Below are positions 6,906 through 13,948 of a stretch of DNA of 26,781 nucleotides, one piece after another; position 1 is the stretch's first letter, and each line of letters opens with the position of its first letter. The stretch is from QEXZ01 sp034660015 (GTDB lineage: Archaea; Halobacteriota; Syntropharchaeia; Alkanophagales; Methanospirareceae), in NCBI GenBank assembly GCA_034660015.1, contig JAYEII010000116.1:1-26781 (forward strand). The letters run 5' to 3'. The notes below the pieces were generated by a model, which saw only the letters and a list, made by a program, of their open reading frames with translations, did not search any database and was not told the DNA's origin. A program made the position numbers and the translations under genes.

Positions 6906-7023
6906 AGCGGCTTGGCGGTTTAGCAGTTTAGCGGTTTAGAGCGTTAGAAAAGTTTATTAAATTAATAAATAATCTTGTGAAAATCCGTGTAATCTGGTGG
7001 TTAATAATTTTCGGAATGACTAT
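6902..7023. repeat. GCGGTTTAG tandem tract and 45-nt intergenic repeat, copy 1
   Basis: At 6903-6947, imperfect 8-9 nt units of the GCGGTTTAG type follow each other. From 6977 to 7023 lies one copy of a repeat built of GTGAAAATCCGTGTAATCTG plus GTGGTTAATAATTTTCGG. Related copies are at 9826-9871, 15271-15314 and, inverted, 11488-11535. No gene is visible here. Confidence 0.7.
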
Positions 7024-7043
7024 CTTCTCTTGTTTGTTTCATT

Positions 7044-7712
7044 TTACCTGAATCCATACCGCCCCACGAGAGGCACGAAAGCGACATCGCATTTTTTCTC
7101 TTGCTCTATTCCCTTTTCCTTCTTCTTCACAAGATATAACTCCTGCAGGTATCTTCCGATGGGTATGACCATTTTTCCGCCTACTTTTAACTGCTCAAGC
7201 AGCGGTGGCGGAACGGTAGGCGCAGCACAGGTCACGCTTATTTTGTCGTAAGGCGCGTGCTCAGGCAGCCCAAGTGTTCCGTCACCATGCACCACGGTCA
7301 CGTGCTTATATCCTGCACGTTTCAGGTTCTCTCTCGAAAAATCCACCAACCACTGTATCCTTTCCACGGAATATACGTGCCCTGTTTCTCCTATTAGCTC
7401 GGCAATGACTGCAGCATGGTAACCTGAACCAGCACCAATTTCAAGTACTTTTTCGCCCTTCTTCAGCTCTAAGTAACCGCACATCATTGCAACCATGTGT
7501 GGTGCGCTTATCGTTTGACCCTCACCAATAGGCAGTGGATAATCGCTGTACGCCTGCTCCACAACACTAGGGGGGACAAAAAGATGCCTTTTAACGCGCA
7601 TCATTGCTTCCGACACGTCCTCACCAGGATAATGCACACGGCTGAGCTGGAGCCCCTTTACCATCCTTCTCCGCTCGTCCTCACGTACCCTTTCCTCTTT
7701 ATCTGCGCTCAT
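7044..7712 (-). CDS. pcm: Protein-L-isoaspartate O-methyltransferase
   Basis: This SAM-dependent methyltransferase repairs isoaspartyl damage in proteins. The 222-residue form shows the family substrate loop (YSDYPLPIGEGQTISAPHMV), motif I (VLEIGAGSGYHAAVIAEL), motif II (VYSVERI), HGDGTLGLPEHAPYDKISVT and a C-terminal VPLVGRYGFR. The open frame extends to 7790, but that upstream part lies wholly inside the KH gene, so I place the start at 7712 (MSADKEERVRED); the ATG just before it (7715) is equivalent. The start overlaps the KH gene end by 14 bp, which makes it the last gene of the aIF1A-rio1-dim2-pcm string. Confidence 0.9.
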   Translation of the reverse strand: MSADKEERVREDERRRMVKGLQLSRVHYPGEDVSEAMMRVKRHLFVPPSVVEQAYSDYPLPIGEGQTISAPHMVAMMCGYLELKKGEKVLEIGAGSGYHAAVIAELIGETGHVYSVERIQWLVDFSRENLKRAGYKHVTVVHGDGTLGLPEHAPYDKISVTCAAPTVPPPLLEQLKVGGKMVIPIGRYLQELYLVKKKEKGIEQEKKCDVAFVPLVGRYGFR

Positions 7713-8250
7713 CATCGGCGAAAAAATCCCTCTCCTCTGCCCTTCGCTTCTTCTCCAGAAACGAGTAAACAGCGCTATGCGGTGAACCATTTATCAGCAT
7801 TTCTATTGCATCATGCGCAGCCATTGCCTGGTGCGGATAGCCGATTATGCCTATACTCTTTCCATAAACGGAGATTTTAACACCCGTAATGTCCTCTATC
7901 ACCCTTCTTGTCCTTCCATTTCTACCTATTACACGTCCCTTTATCCTATGCAGCGTCTTTGGCGTGAGATGAGCGATAGAAATAACGTCGAATAAAAGAG
8001 ACTCGTCATCAAGGAGTGAGAACGCATTTTCAGGTGAAAAACCCCTGCCTATCGCATTTATCACGTCTGCAACTCTGAGCATCTTCAGGGGGTCTCCGTC
8101 CTCGATACCTTCTATATACACTTCTCCTTCCGTACTATCTACTTCTATCCGGCTATCTGATTTTTTCTCTATTTTCTCCTTTACGATTCCGTTATGTCCA
8201 ATTAGCACGCCAATTCTATCCTGCGGAATCCTGACATACTGCGTTACCAT
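7699..8250 (-). CDS. KH-domain pre-rRNA processing protein (aDim2/PNO1 family)
   Basis: The 183-residue protein has two KH domains: residues about 3-60 (VRIPQDRIGVLIGHNGIVKE with a GxxG loop) and about 90-155 (RIKGRVIGRNGRTRRVIEDI). The GRVIGRNGRTRRVIE motif is the signature of archaeal Dim2/PNO1, which binds the 3' end of 16S rRNA and works with RIO1 and Nob1 in small-subunit maturation. It also contacts aIF2 in other archaea. Its position downstream of aIF1A and RIO1 is the standard archaeal arrangement and supports the role. It overlaps pcm at its 3' end. A 142-nt repeat-bearing spacer separates it from rio1. Confidence 0.92.
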   Translation of the reverse strand: MVTQYVRIPQDRIGVLIGHNGIVKEKIEKKSDSRIEVDSTEGEVYIEGIEDGDPLKMLRVADVINAIGRGFSPENAFSLLDDESLLFDVISIAHLTPKTLHRIKGRVIGRNGRTRRVIEDITGVKISVYGKSIGIIGYPHQAMAAHDAIEMLINGSPHSAVYSFLEKKRRAEERDFFADDERR

Positions 8251-8269
8251 TTTTTATCTTAACCACCGA

Positions 8270-8385
8270 TTGCTTTTTGACCACAGATTGCACAGATTAC
8301 ACTGATTAATCTTTTATCAACCTTTTGTATTTTAAACTTTTCTCTTTGTATAATCCGAGAAATCGGCGTAATCTGTGGCAGTTAA
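8270..8385. repeat. CACAGATT repeat pair between rio1 and the KH gene
   Basis: Three 9-nt units (CACAGATTG, CACAGATTA, CACTGATTA) begin near 8281. An opposed arm (GGCGTAATCTGTGG) lies at about 8364-8378. The pair sits inside an otherwise co-directional operon, so a transcript would carry the foldback. Confidence 0.75.
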
Positions 8386-8392
8386 CATCCCA

Positions 8393-9241
8393 TTACCCCT
8401 TTATTATTTTCATTACTTCCGCTTCTGAACACTTTAAACCTAATTTATTGAAGAACACAACGATATTTTTCACATCTCGCTTGAGGAACGCATCAGCATT
8501 GGGATGCCCTAAAAGCAGGGACTGCCCCATATCTATTATTACGGGCTCTATTTCAATTTCACTCACACTTACACCTGCAACTTCTCTCTCTGCATATCCT
8601 TTCATCAATATGTTGAACTCACTGAGGTCCGCATGCACCAACCTTCCGCGATTATACAGTGTCTTTATCTCAGAAATGATACGCCAGAAGAGCTCTTCGA
8701 GGTCAAAATCGAGCTCAAGCACTTCTACAGGAATGTCCTTCAATCTCGGTGCCGCTATCTCTTCTTTTCCTATAAACTCCATTATCAATACGTTTTTATC
8801 ATACGCAATCGGCTCGGGAACGCAGACCCCGGCATCAAAAGCTCTTTTTAGATTCTTATACTCTTTACGTGCCCATGCAAATACGATGCTTCTGCGGTCC
8901 CTCTTTATGTTCTCAAACCTGGGGTCGCCGATAATATAGTCGAGCATAACATGGAAATTAGAGGTGCTTATTTTGTACATCTTTATCGCCAATTCCTCCT
9001 CTTCTGCCCCTATCGCATGAAATATGACGGCTTCCTTACCTCTACTTACAGGACCACCCAATGCTTTTATTACGCCCCGTTTTGAGAATTTATACAGCGT
9101 TTCCAAAGTGGGGATGTCAAGAACGTATAACTCAGTTTTTCTATCGCGATAATCCTTTTTCCTCTTTTTTCCTTTGGGTAATGGCTTCTCCTCTCTTTTC
9201 AGCCATTTCTCTACTTCAAATAACCCTTCCTTCTCAACCAT
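8393..9241 (-). CDS. rio1: RIO1 family atypical serine protein kinase/ATPase
   Basis: This 282-residue kinase has RIO1-type features: nucleotide loop VSRGKEAVIFHA (about 65-76), catalytic Lys87 in AIKMYK, catalytic HADLSEFNIL with Asp205, and metal Asp237 in IIDMGQS followed by HPNADAFLKRDVKNI. RIO1 acts late in 40S/30S maturation. The N-terminal 60 residues are basic and probably touch RNA. The ATG at 9241 lies 31 bp inside the end of aIF1A, so the two are coupled. Neighbours aIF1A and aDim2 fit a small-subunit maturation operon. Confidence 0.94.
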   Translation of the reverse strand: MVEKEGLFEVEKWLKREEKPLPKGKKRKKDYRDRKTELYVLDIPTLETLYKFSKRGVIKALGGPVSRGKEAVIFHAIGAEEEELAIKMYKISTSNFHVMLDYIIGDPRFENIKRDRRSIVFAWARKEYKNLKRAFDAGVCVPEPIAYDKNVLIMEFIGKEEIAAPRLKDIPVEVLELDFDLEELFWRIISEIKTLYNRGRLVHADLSEFNILMKGYAEREVAGVSVSEIEIEPVIIDMGQSLLLGHPNADAFLKRDVKNIVVFFNKLGLKCSEAEVMKIIKG

Positions 9242-9510
9242 TCTGCCTGTGGTCTTTTATACCGATAAATGAGCTCTGCCTTTTCATCTTGAAAGTCCCA
9301 GGGGACTATTATTACTACGTCACCTATTTTTACCCACTGTCTCCGCTTTAATCTTCCCGGTATTCGCGCCATTCTTTCGATTCCATCCATACATTGCACG
9401 GTCACTCTTCTCCCGCCTAACATCTTCTCGACTATAGCTAACACTTCTCGCTTCCCTTTTTTGGGAATACGCACACGTATTACCTCTTCTGTTCCTTTTA
9501 TCTCAACCAA
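9211..9510 (-). CDS. Translation initiation factor aIF1A (S1/OB fold), TTG start
   Basis: The 99-residue factor begins (M/L)VEIKGTEEVIRVRIPKKGKR and shows the OB-fold core GGRRVTVQCMDGIERMARIPG, then WVKIGDVVIIVPWDFQDEKAELIYRY and AEWLRRKGYLK, as in archaeal homologues. It binds the small-subunit A site during initiation. The only in-frame ATG (9576) lies in the CACAGATT repeat and would add a cysteine-rich MQNLCNLCNLW leader that is surely an artefact. TTG at 9510 restores the family N-terminus and has GAGG 8 nt upstream, so I choose it. It is the first gene of the operon. Confidence 0.9.
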   Translation of the reverse strand: MVEIKGTEEVIRVRIPKKGKREVLAIVEKMLGGRRVTVQCMDGIERMARIPGRLKRRQWVKIGDVVIIVPWDFQDEKAELIYRYKRPQAEWLRRKGYLK

Positions 9511-9909
9511 TTTTTCGTCCTCGCTATCAATTGCTGATTTTAACCACAGATTACACAGATTACACAAATTTTGCACGTTACCGTTTGTTTTATCTGCGTT
9601 AATCTGTGTCTATAATTTCCTGTTGATTATGCGTTATGGGGATATTTAAATTTAAGGATAATAAAGATGTTTTGTATGAACGAGTAAACCTGTTATAGTC
9701 ATTCCAGTAACAAATTGCAAGTAATAAACCACAAGATTTCACAAGATTAACACAAGAAATGACGGTTAATAGGGAATAAAATCACCGATAAACCACGGAA
9801 AAATGTTTTCTGCTATTGTTCTCTCGTGAAAATCTGTGTAATCTTGTGGTTATAATTTTCGGTATGGCTATAAATTTAAGTGTATAAGCGCATATTTTTG
9901 AGTGAAGAG
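9511..9909. other. Divergent intergenic region with repeats
   Basis: About 400 bases without a gene between aIF1A (-) and the Era-like GTPase (+). They contain three CACAGATTA units (9543-9570), an opposed TTAATCTGTGTC (9599-9610), a variant pair with CACAAGATT cores (9728-9763 against 9826-9850), the 45-nt repeat copy 2 (9826-9871), and the GTPase TATA box. Confidence 0.7.
9869..9879 (+). promoter_or_regulatory. TATA box of the Era-like GTPase operon
   Basis: TATAAATTTAA is centred at about 9874, which predicts a start near 9899 and a leader of about 11 nt to the ATG at 9910. The GTG at 9880 would lie upstream of the start site, which argues against using it. Confidence 0.5.
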
Positions 9910-10632
9910 ATGAAGCCGAAGAAAAGAGGGAAAGGGATTTTATCAAGGTTATTAATGGCTTTCTTTTTGAGGAGGAAAACGCCGAAAATCGGCATCTATG
10001 GACCGCCGAATGCCGGGAAAACTACTTTAGCGAATAGAATAGTCCATACTTTTGTGGATGAGAACGAGGATATAGGTGCAGCCTCGGACATGCCACACGA
10101 AACGAGAAGAGCGGTCAGAAGGAGTGGCGTAATGGTAGACCTGAAATTGAAATCGGTGCAAAGTCCCGATCCCAATCACGGTTCAGACCCGGAGCCAAAG
10201 GTAAAAGGAAGAAAAGAAAGAGCAAAAGGGAAGTTGAAGCTGGACGTGGTAGATACACCGGGATTAGCGACAAAAATAGATTTTCACGACTTTATGGCTT
10301 ATGGGTTGGAAGAGGAAGAGGCGAAAAGGAGGGCGAAGGAGGCGACTGAAGGTGTTATAGAGGCGATAAAGTGGCTTGACGATATTGACGGCGTTGTGCT
10401 CCTGATGGACGCTACGGAAGACCCATATACGCAAACTAACGTGATAATCATCGGTAATATGGAAGCACGAGGCACGCCCATTATTATCGCGGCAAATAAA
10501 GTTGACTTAGCAGATGCAGTTCCCGAAAGGATAATGAATGCTTTTCCTCAGCACACCGTCATTCCTATATCCGCACTGAAAGGGGAGAACATGGAGAGAT
10601 TGTATGAGGAAATGGCAAGGAGGTTCCGGTAA
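9910..10632 (+). CDS. Era-like GTP-binding protein
   Basis: This 240-residue TRAFAC GTPase shows G1 GPPNAGKTTL (31-40), a switch region with MPHETRRAVRR, G3 DTPG (about 115), G4 NKVD and G5 SALK near the C-terminus. A 35-residue charged stretch (DPNHGSDPEPKVKGRKERAK) sits before G3. There is no C-terminal KH domain, so it is not a full Era. In archaea this GTPase is regularly next to a DUF2073 gene and a zinc-ribbon gene, as here; the partnership suggests a shared ribosome- or RNA-linked role that remains uncharacterised. A GTG at 9880 would add 10 residues but lies upstream of the predicted transcription start. Confidence 0.88.
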   Translation: MKPKKRGKGILSRLLMAFFLRRKTPKIGIYGPPNAGKTTLANRIVHTFVDENEDIGAASDMPHETRRAVRRSGVMVDLKLKSVQSPDPNHGSDPEPKVKGRKERAKGKLKLDVVDTPGLATKIDFHDFMAYGLEEEEAKRRAKEATEGVIEAIKWLDDIDGVVLLMDATEDPYTQTNVIIIGNMEARGTPIIIAANKVDLADAVPERIMNAFPQHTVIPISALKGENMERLYEEMARRFR

Positions 10633-10633
10633 A

Positions 10634-10966
10634 ATGGAGGTAAAGATGGACCTGGTCTCGGAAGATAAAATAAATTCAATGGGCTCGATGGAGAAGCTGC
10701 GATTTGTGTTAGATGGCGTGAAGTCAGGGAATATAGTGGTGCTGGAAGGCGGTCTGACGTCAGAGGAGCAGATGAAGCTGATAGAACTCACAATGGCGGA
10801 AGTAAACGAAGACTTCCCGGGAATAGAGATGAATGGGTATCCAACCAAAAGGGGGTTTTTAAATCTGCGAAGAAAGACACGGCTTACCGTAATAGGACCC
10901 GCGAATACGATGCGCACGATAAAGAAAGAGAATGATTTGATAAGTGCGGTTATTTCTGCAATTTGA
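10634..10966 (+). CDS. DUF2073 protein (partner of Era-like GTPase)
   Basis: The 110-residue product MEVKMDLVSEDKINSMGSME ... matches the archaeal DUF2073 pattern: SMEKLRFVLDGVKSGNIVVLEGGLT, EEQMKLIELTM, and a C-terminal NLRRKTRLTVIGPANTMRTIKKENDLI. Function is unknown. The open frame extends to 10604, but the ATG at 10634 has AGGAGG ending 10 nt before it and starts 1 nt after the GTPase stop. A start at 10646 (GGAGG 5 nt upstream) is also possible. Its TGA is the first triplet of the T-element repeat. Confidence 0.88.
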   Translation: MEVKMDLVSEDKINSMGSMEKLRFVLDGVKSGNIVVLEGGLTSEEQMKLIELTMAEVNEDFPGIEMNGYPTKRGFLNLRRKTRLTVIGPANTMRTIKKENDLISAVISAI

Positions 10967-11012
10967 CACTTTTTCTTTTTGGAAAAAAGAAAACCTGTGC
11001 TAAAAGAAAAAA
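10964..11012 (+). terminator. T-element copy 2, terminator-like hairpin after DUF2073
   Basis: TGACACTTTTTCTTTTTGG, AAAAAAGAAAACC and TGTGCTAAAAGAAAAAAC. The stem TTTTCTTTTT/AAAAAGAAAA has a GGA loop. It is nearly identical to the end of nmd3 (291-343, minus strand) and has the same orientation to the gene it closes. Archaeal termination uses T-runs; whether this hairpin contributes is inference. Confidence 0.6.
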
Positions 11013-11132
11013 CATTTATTTCTTTGATGAAGGTTTGTTTTTGTCATTTGGGTTTTGAAATTTGGTATTGTTTAGTATTTCGGGTTTAGGGTTTAGGATT
11101 TATAAGTCCATAGGGAGATCAAGTAATTAGAT

Positions 11133-11486
11133 ATGCATAAATGTTTGAAATGCGGGAAGAAATTTGAAAAGCTAACGAAAGAGATGTTACATGGCTGTCC
11201 TGAGTGTGGCGGGACTCTTTTTCTGTATCTAAAAGAAGGTGAGGAGATAACCGCAGCCGAGTTGGTGGACAGGATAAAAATAGAGGGGAAAATGCCATCC
11301 TCGGAAGAAGAGGAGAGAATAGAGAGCTTAAGGATTTTGAGCCCGGGCGTGTATGAACTCAATTTAGATGCGTTATTAGAGAAGAAGGAGATAGTAATGG
11401 GGATAAAAGAGAATGGTTCTTACGCAATCCATTTGCCTTCTCTGTTTGCGAAACGGAATACGAAGCATAGAGGAGGATTGAAATAA
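11133..11486 (+). CDS. Zinc-ribbon protein (DUF2072/OapC-like)
   Basis: The 117-residue protein opens with a two-knuckle zinc ribbon (CLKCGKKF ... GCPECGGTLF, residues 4-30), followed by an acidic stretch and a C-terminal YELNLDALLEKKEIVMG ... GSYAIHLPSLF block. It matches the archaeal zinc-ribbon family that travels with the Era-like GTPase and DUF2073. Function is unknown. It is 166 nt downstream of DUF2073, with a TATA-like GATTTATAAG at about 11097-11106, so it may have its own promoter in addition to read-through. Confidence 0.83.
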   Translation: MHKCLKCGKKFEKLTKEMLHGCPECGGTLFLYLKEGEEITAAELVDRIKIEGKMPSSEEEERIESLRILSPGVYELNLDALLEKKEIVMGIKENGSYAIHLPSLFAKRNTKHRGGLK

Positions 11487-11682
11487 AGGCATTCCGAAAA
11501 TAATTAACCCCTCAGATTACACAGATTTCCACGAGAAAACAGTTGAAGATGCAAGATGCAAAACATGTAGCCAGTATTAATCTCTTTTCTACTTGCCCCG
11601 TTTGAAAACGTTGTCGGGACGATTTTCTTCTTTTTTGGTTTTTATAGGATTTTGATGACTTATGTAGTTACCTTAAAAGCAA
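11487..11682. other. Spacer with inverted repeat copy, left edge of the accessory island
   Basis: 11488-11535 is a minus-strand copy of the 45-nt repeat (ends with CCGAAAATAATTAACC). At 11597-11617 CCCGTTTGAAAACGTTGTCGG contains CGTTT/AAACG and CCCG/CGGG pairing, a possible left-end hairpin of the IS200-type element whose transposase remnant follows. No gene is seen. Confidence 0.5.
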
Positions 11683-11879
11683 ATGGGCGAAGTGGAGGCG
11701 CAGGGGGAAAGGGTAACAAGGCACGAACTCAGGCATGACAGGCATACAGTCTCATTGCTGACCGATCACCTGGTCTTTTCCCCTAAGTATCGCGGGAAGG
11801 TGTTGCTCGGGGAAGTGGCGGAAGCGGCGGAAGAAATTATCAGGGAAAACTGCAAGGAACTCGATATTGAGGTTATAGA

Positions 11880-11925
11880 CAAACCTTTCTTTAAAAAAGA
11901 AAGCTTTACCAAAGAAACAGGGATT
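11880..11925 (+). repeat. A/T palindrome in place of the TnpA catalytic centre
   Basis: CTTTCTTT and AAAGAAAG pair closely here. The encoded peptide KPFFKKESFTKET resembles the H-element peptides at 6.8 and 12.0 kb, so I take it as a diverged member of that family. Confidence 0.5.
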
Positions 11926-11979
11926 TCCGCAACTTAAGGAGTGGTGTCCGGGGCATTTATGGGCGCCAAGTTGTTATCA

Positions 11980-12053
11980 CAAAACTTTTAAGAAAAGTTT
12001 TATCAACAAACTTTTAGAAAAAGTTTGACCAAAAATGCTTCGCAGCTTCGCAA
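11980..12053 (+). repeat. Two H-element copies inserted in the TnpA remnant
   Basis: A short copy (AAAACTTTTAAGAAAAGTTT, 11980-12002) is followed by a full copy at 12006-12043. The full copy has 36 of 38 bases identical to the copy inside asd. The asd reading frame is conserved here too (QTFRKSLTKNASQ against QTFKKSLIKNASQ), although here that frame is not used. Confidence 0.8.
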
Positions 12054-12126
12054 TCGGTGGGGCATGGCTGGGAAGTGGTGGAGAAGTATATATCGGGGCA
12101 GAAGGGGTTAGAGAAAAAGGATGTCA

Positions 12127-12168
12127 TACGAGGGGGGAGCGGGGAGCGGGGAGAAGGAAGAGGGGAGC
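12127..12168 (+). other. G-rich tract with four G-runs (G-quadruplex potential)
   Basis: The tract reads AGGGGGGAGCGGGGAGCGGG GAGAAGGAAG AGGGGAGCGG: runs of six, four, four and four guanines with loops of 3, 3 and about 10 nt. It lies in the tail of the transposase remnant. The composition is unlike anything else in the window. Confidence 0.6.
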
Positions 12169-12305
12169 GGTATAGTTATGAGAAAGCGGATACTGTGCCT
12201 GTAGTTGTGGTAGATGAAGAAAAGGAAAAAGCGCACAAAACTTGGTACATAACGCTTTATGAGAAGCTTTTTGGAGGGAAGCATCAAAAATAAAAAATCG
12301 AAAAG

Positions 12306-12382
12306 CTTTTATATACCTGTGATAAAAAGGTAGTTTAGGTCATCGGCGCCTGTGCTTAGGTACAGGCCTTGTACTTAAGTAC
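12306..12382 (+). promoter_or_regulatory. TATA box and 5'-leader hairpin of the EVE-nuclease gene
   Basis: CTTTTATATACC (12306-12317) is a good TATA box and predicts a start near 12338. The leader then holds a long stem: GTGCTTAGGTACA (12352-12364) pairs with TGTACTTAAGTAC (12370-12382) over a GGCCT loop, 13 bp with two G-U type positions. It could be a leader structure or a leftover IS end hairpin. Confidence 0.55.
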
Positions 12383-12428
12383 GGGGTATAGTGACTTTTA
12401 ATAGAACAAAAATAAGAGGTGATAAACT

Positions 12429-13295
12429 ATGGTATCAGAACGAAAAATATGGAAAATATCCCCAGGACAATCAGCTAGATTATGGCCTGAATTTAGAGAG
12501 AAAAATTGCATTGCTATTGGCTGGAACGGTGTAGGGGATTTGAATAAATATTCAAGCGATGATGAAATAAGAAGAAAATTTAGAGAGGTATATCCTAATA
12601 GCACTCCAGATCGAGTTATAGCATTTTATAATATAAAAGAGGGTGATGTGGTTATAGCCTACGGAAAACAATCAATTCTTGCTGTCGGCAAAGTTGAAAG
12701 GGGTTACAGCTACAAAGATGATTTTGAGTATTATCATAGAAGACCTGTGAATTGGAACACATGCCCTGAGCCTTTAGATATAGGTGGTTTTTCTGATAAG
12801 TTACAACGTAAATTGAGACAAAATAGGGCGGTTGTGGACTTAGAAGAGGAGGAATGGCAAGAAATAAAAGAAGCAATTGATGGCGTGCCTCCTGAGATAC
12901 CAGAGGAGGTTGTTACTGTTCCAGTTGAATTAGAAAAGCATCTTAGAAGATTTCTTGCAAAAAATCCACATTTAATTGAAGAAGGGCTTACTCTTCTAAA
13001 AGAGGATGAAACTATTCAACAGGGAAGACCTGATCTTGTTTTAAATGATGCAAAGGGTAATTTTTTAGTTGTCGAAACAAAGAAGAATAGAGGGAATAGA
13101 GAAGTGGTAGGTCAAATTTCTGAATATATGGGTTTGGTTAAGAAACATTTAGCCCACGAGGGGCAATCTGTTCGTGGAATAATTATTGCCTTTAATCCAG
13201 ATGAATCTCTCCAGTATGCGGTTTATCCGCATGAGTCTATTAAATTAAAATCTTATGAGTTTGATTTTAAACTAAAAGATGTGGAAGAGATTTGA
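12429..13295 (+). CDS. EVE/PUA-like domain fused to NucS/DUF91-type PD-(D/E)XK nuclease
   Basis: The 288-residue protein has two parts. Residues 6-95 (WKISPGQSARLWPEFREKN, IAIGWNGVGDLNKY, FYNIKEGDVVIAYG, ILAVGKVERGY) match the EVE-like reader module seen at the N-terminus of many McrB-type restriction proteins, a fold that flips out modified bases. Residues 165-285 match the NucS C-terminal nuclease: LEKHLRRFLAKNPHLIEEGL, then Asp202 in QGRPDLVL, Glu216 and Lys218 in VVETKK, and Gln229 in VGQISEYM, a complete D-ExK-Q site. A modification-dependent nuclease is the natural inference, not a proven role. It has a strong SD (GAGGTGAT, 12416-12423). The coding sequence looks more A/T-rich than the core genes. 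Confidence 0.82.
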   Translation: MVSERKIWKISPGQSARLWPEFREKNCIAIGWNGVGDLNKYSSDDEIRRKFREVYPNSTPDRVIAFYNIKEGDVVIAYGKQSILAVGKVERGYSYKDDFEYYHRRPVNWNTCPEPLDIGGFSDKLQRKLRQNRAVVDLEEEEWQEIKEAIDGVPPEIPEEVVTVPVELEKHLRRFLAKNPHLIEEGLTLLKEDETIQQGRPDLVLNDAKGNFLVVETKKNRGNREVVGQISEYMGLVKKHLAHEGQSVRGIIIAFNPDESLQYAVYPHESIKLKSYEFDFKLKDVEEI

Positions 13296-13301
13296 TACGA
13301 T

Positions 13302-13344
13302 GGAATGCCTCGGTATTTATTCCGAGTGTGGAGAGGTCGGGGCT
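13302..13344 (+). repeat. 43-nt hairpin repeat, copy A (IS605 right-end-like)
   Basis: It starts 6 nt after the EVE-nuclease stop. GCCTCGGTATTTATTCCGAG gives a CTCGG/CCGAG stem. It matches copy B (14941-14983) at 37 of 43 bases. One frame reads ECLGIYSECGEVGA then stop, and most differences from copy B are silent in that frame, as if it once were the end of a coding region such as a tnpB. Confidence 0.75.
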
Positions 13345-13419
13345 TAGTCTGTTAGAAGAATATGAAAAAAAAAGAAGTAAACAAATTGAAAGGCACATGA
13401 TTGAAATAGGTGAATAAGC

Positions 13420-13893
13420 ATGAAAAAATACGATGTTGCTTTAGCTCTTGCAAAAACAGGAAATGATAGCAAACTCGCTTTAGCTCGGACGCTCATTGAT
13501 ATGATGGACCTAAATGAGTTATATGAGCGATTGGATTATGGAGGGATGTTCGGAGAGCTCAAGGAACTAAATGATGAAGAGTGTTTTGACTTATTAGGAA
13601 TAGATCCGAACGAGAGAGCAGAAAGACTTGAAGATATAGATGCAGATGATCTTAAAAACTATGACGTAGTGCTTGCCTTAGCTACTGCTGGAAATATAGA
13701 AGAAGCAAGACAAGTTATGGAGTTAATTAATCCGAAGAAACAACTAGATGTATCAGATCTCAAGCCTATTGAGGAACTTTCTGAGATTATAGAGGAAGTG
13801 GTGGATAAAATAATTGGGGCAAAAGAAAAATTAGAAAGAAAAAAATTGCGGGAAAAGCTTAAGAGCGTATTGTGGGAAAACATTGAGAAATAA
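13420..13893 (+). CDS. Unknown protein with internal YDV-LALA-GN repeat
   Basis: I do not recognise this 157-residue protein. It contains two copies of one helical unit: KKYDVALALAKTGNDSKLA (residues 2-20) and KNYDVVLALATAGNIEEAR (79-97), each followed by a hydrophobic helix. The C-terminal 40 residues (EIIEEVVDKIIGAKEKLERK and onward) are predicted coiled coil by heptad pattern. It is acidic overall with a basic tail, and has no catalytic motif or membrane segment. AGGTGA lies 6 nt before the ATG. It is followed 55 nt later by a PD-(D/E)XK gene and probably forms an operon with it; a structural or adaptor partner is a guess. Confidence 0.75.
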   Translation: MKKYDVALALAKTGNDSKLALARTLIDMMDLNELYERLDYGGMFGELKELNDEECFDLLGIDPNERAERLEDIDADDLKNYDVVLALATAGNIEEARQVMELINPKKQLDVSDLKPIEELSEIIEEVVDKIIGAKEKLERKKLREKLKSVLWENIEK

Positions 13894-13948
13894 AAATGGA
13901 GTTTGAAAAAAACCTTCGGAGAATGAAGATGTTTAAAAGGTGGTTGAT

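Larger units (their letters stand above)
11683..12293 (+). pseudogene. IS200/IS605-type TnpA (Y1 transposase) remnant, interrupted
   Basis: Three pieces in order match an HUH Y1 transposase. 11683-11880 gives the N-terminus (VTRHELRHDRHTVSLLTDHL, FSPKYRGKVLLGEVAEAAEEI, CKELDIEVID). A different frame at 11921-11979 gives FPQLKEWCPGHLWAPSCYH. A third at 12054-12110 gives SVGHGWEVVEKYISGQKG. The segment carrying the HUH histidines is gone and is replaced by an A/T-rich palindrome (KPFFKKESFTKET). A ~74-nt block of two H-element copies splits the last two pieces just where HG-SVG should join. The frame continues to 12293 with a G-rich tail of unknown origin. The product cannot be active. Confidence 0.82.

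Noticed and set aside
7713..7790. Longer N-terminus for pcm
   Set aside because: The extra 26 codons lie wholly within the KH gene and do not resemble the family N-terminus.
9880..9909. GTG start for the Era-like GTPase
   Set aside because: It lies upstream of the transcription start predicted from the TATA box at 9869-9879; ATG 9910 fits better.
12057..12293. Independent 78-aa gene
   Set aside because: Its first 18 residues are the C-terminus of IS200-type TnpA, so it is part of the pseudogene.
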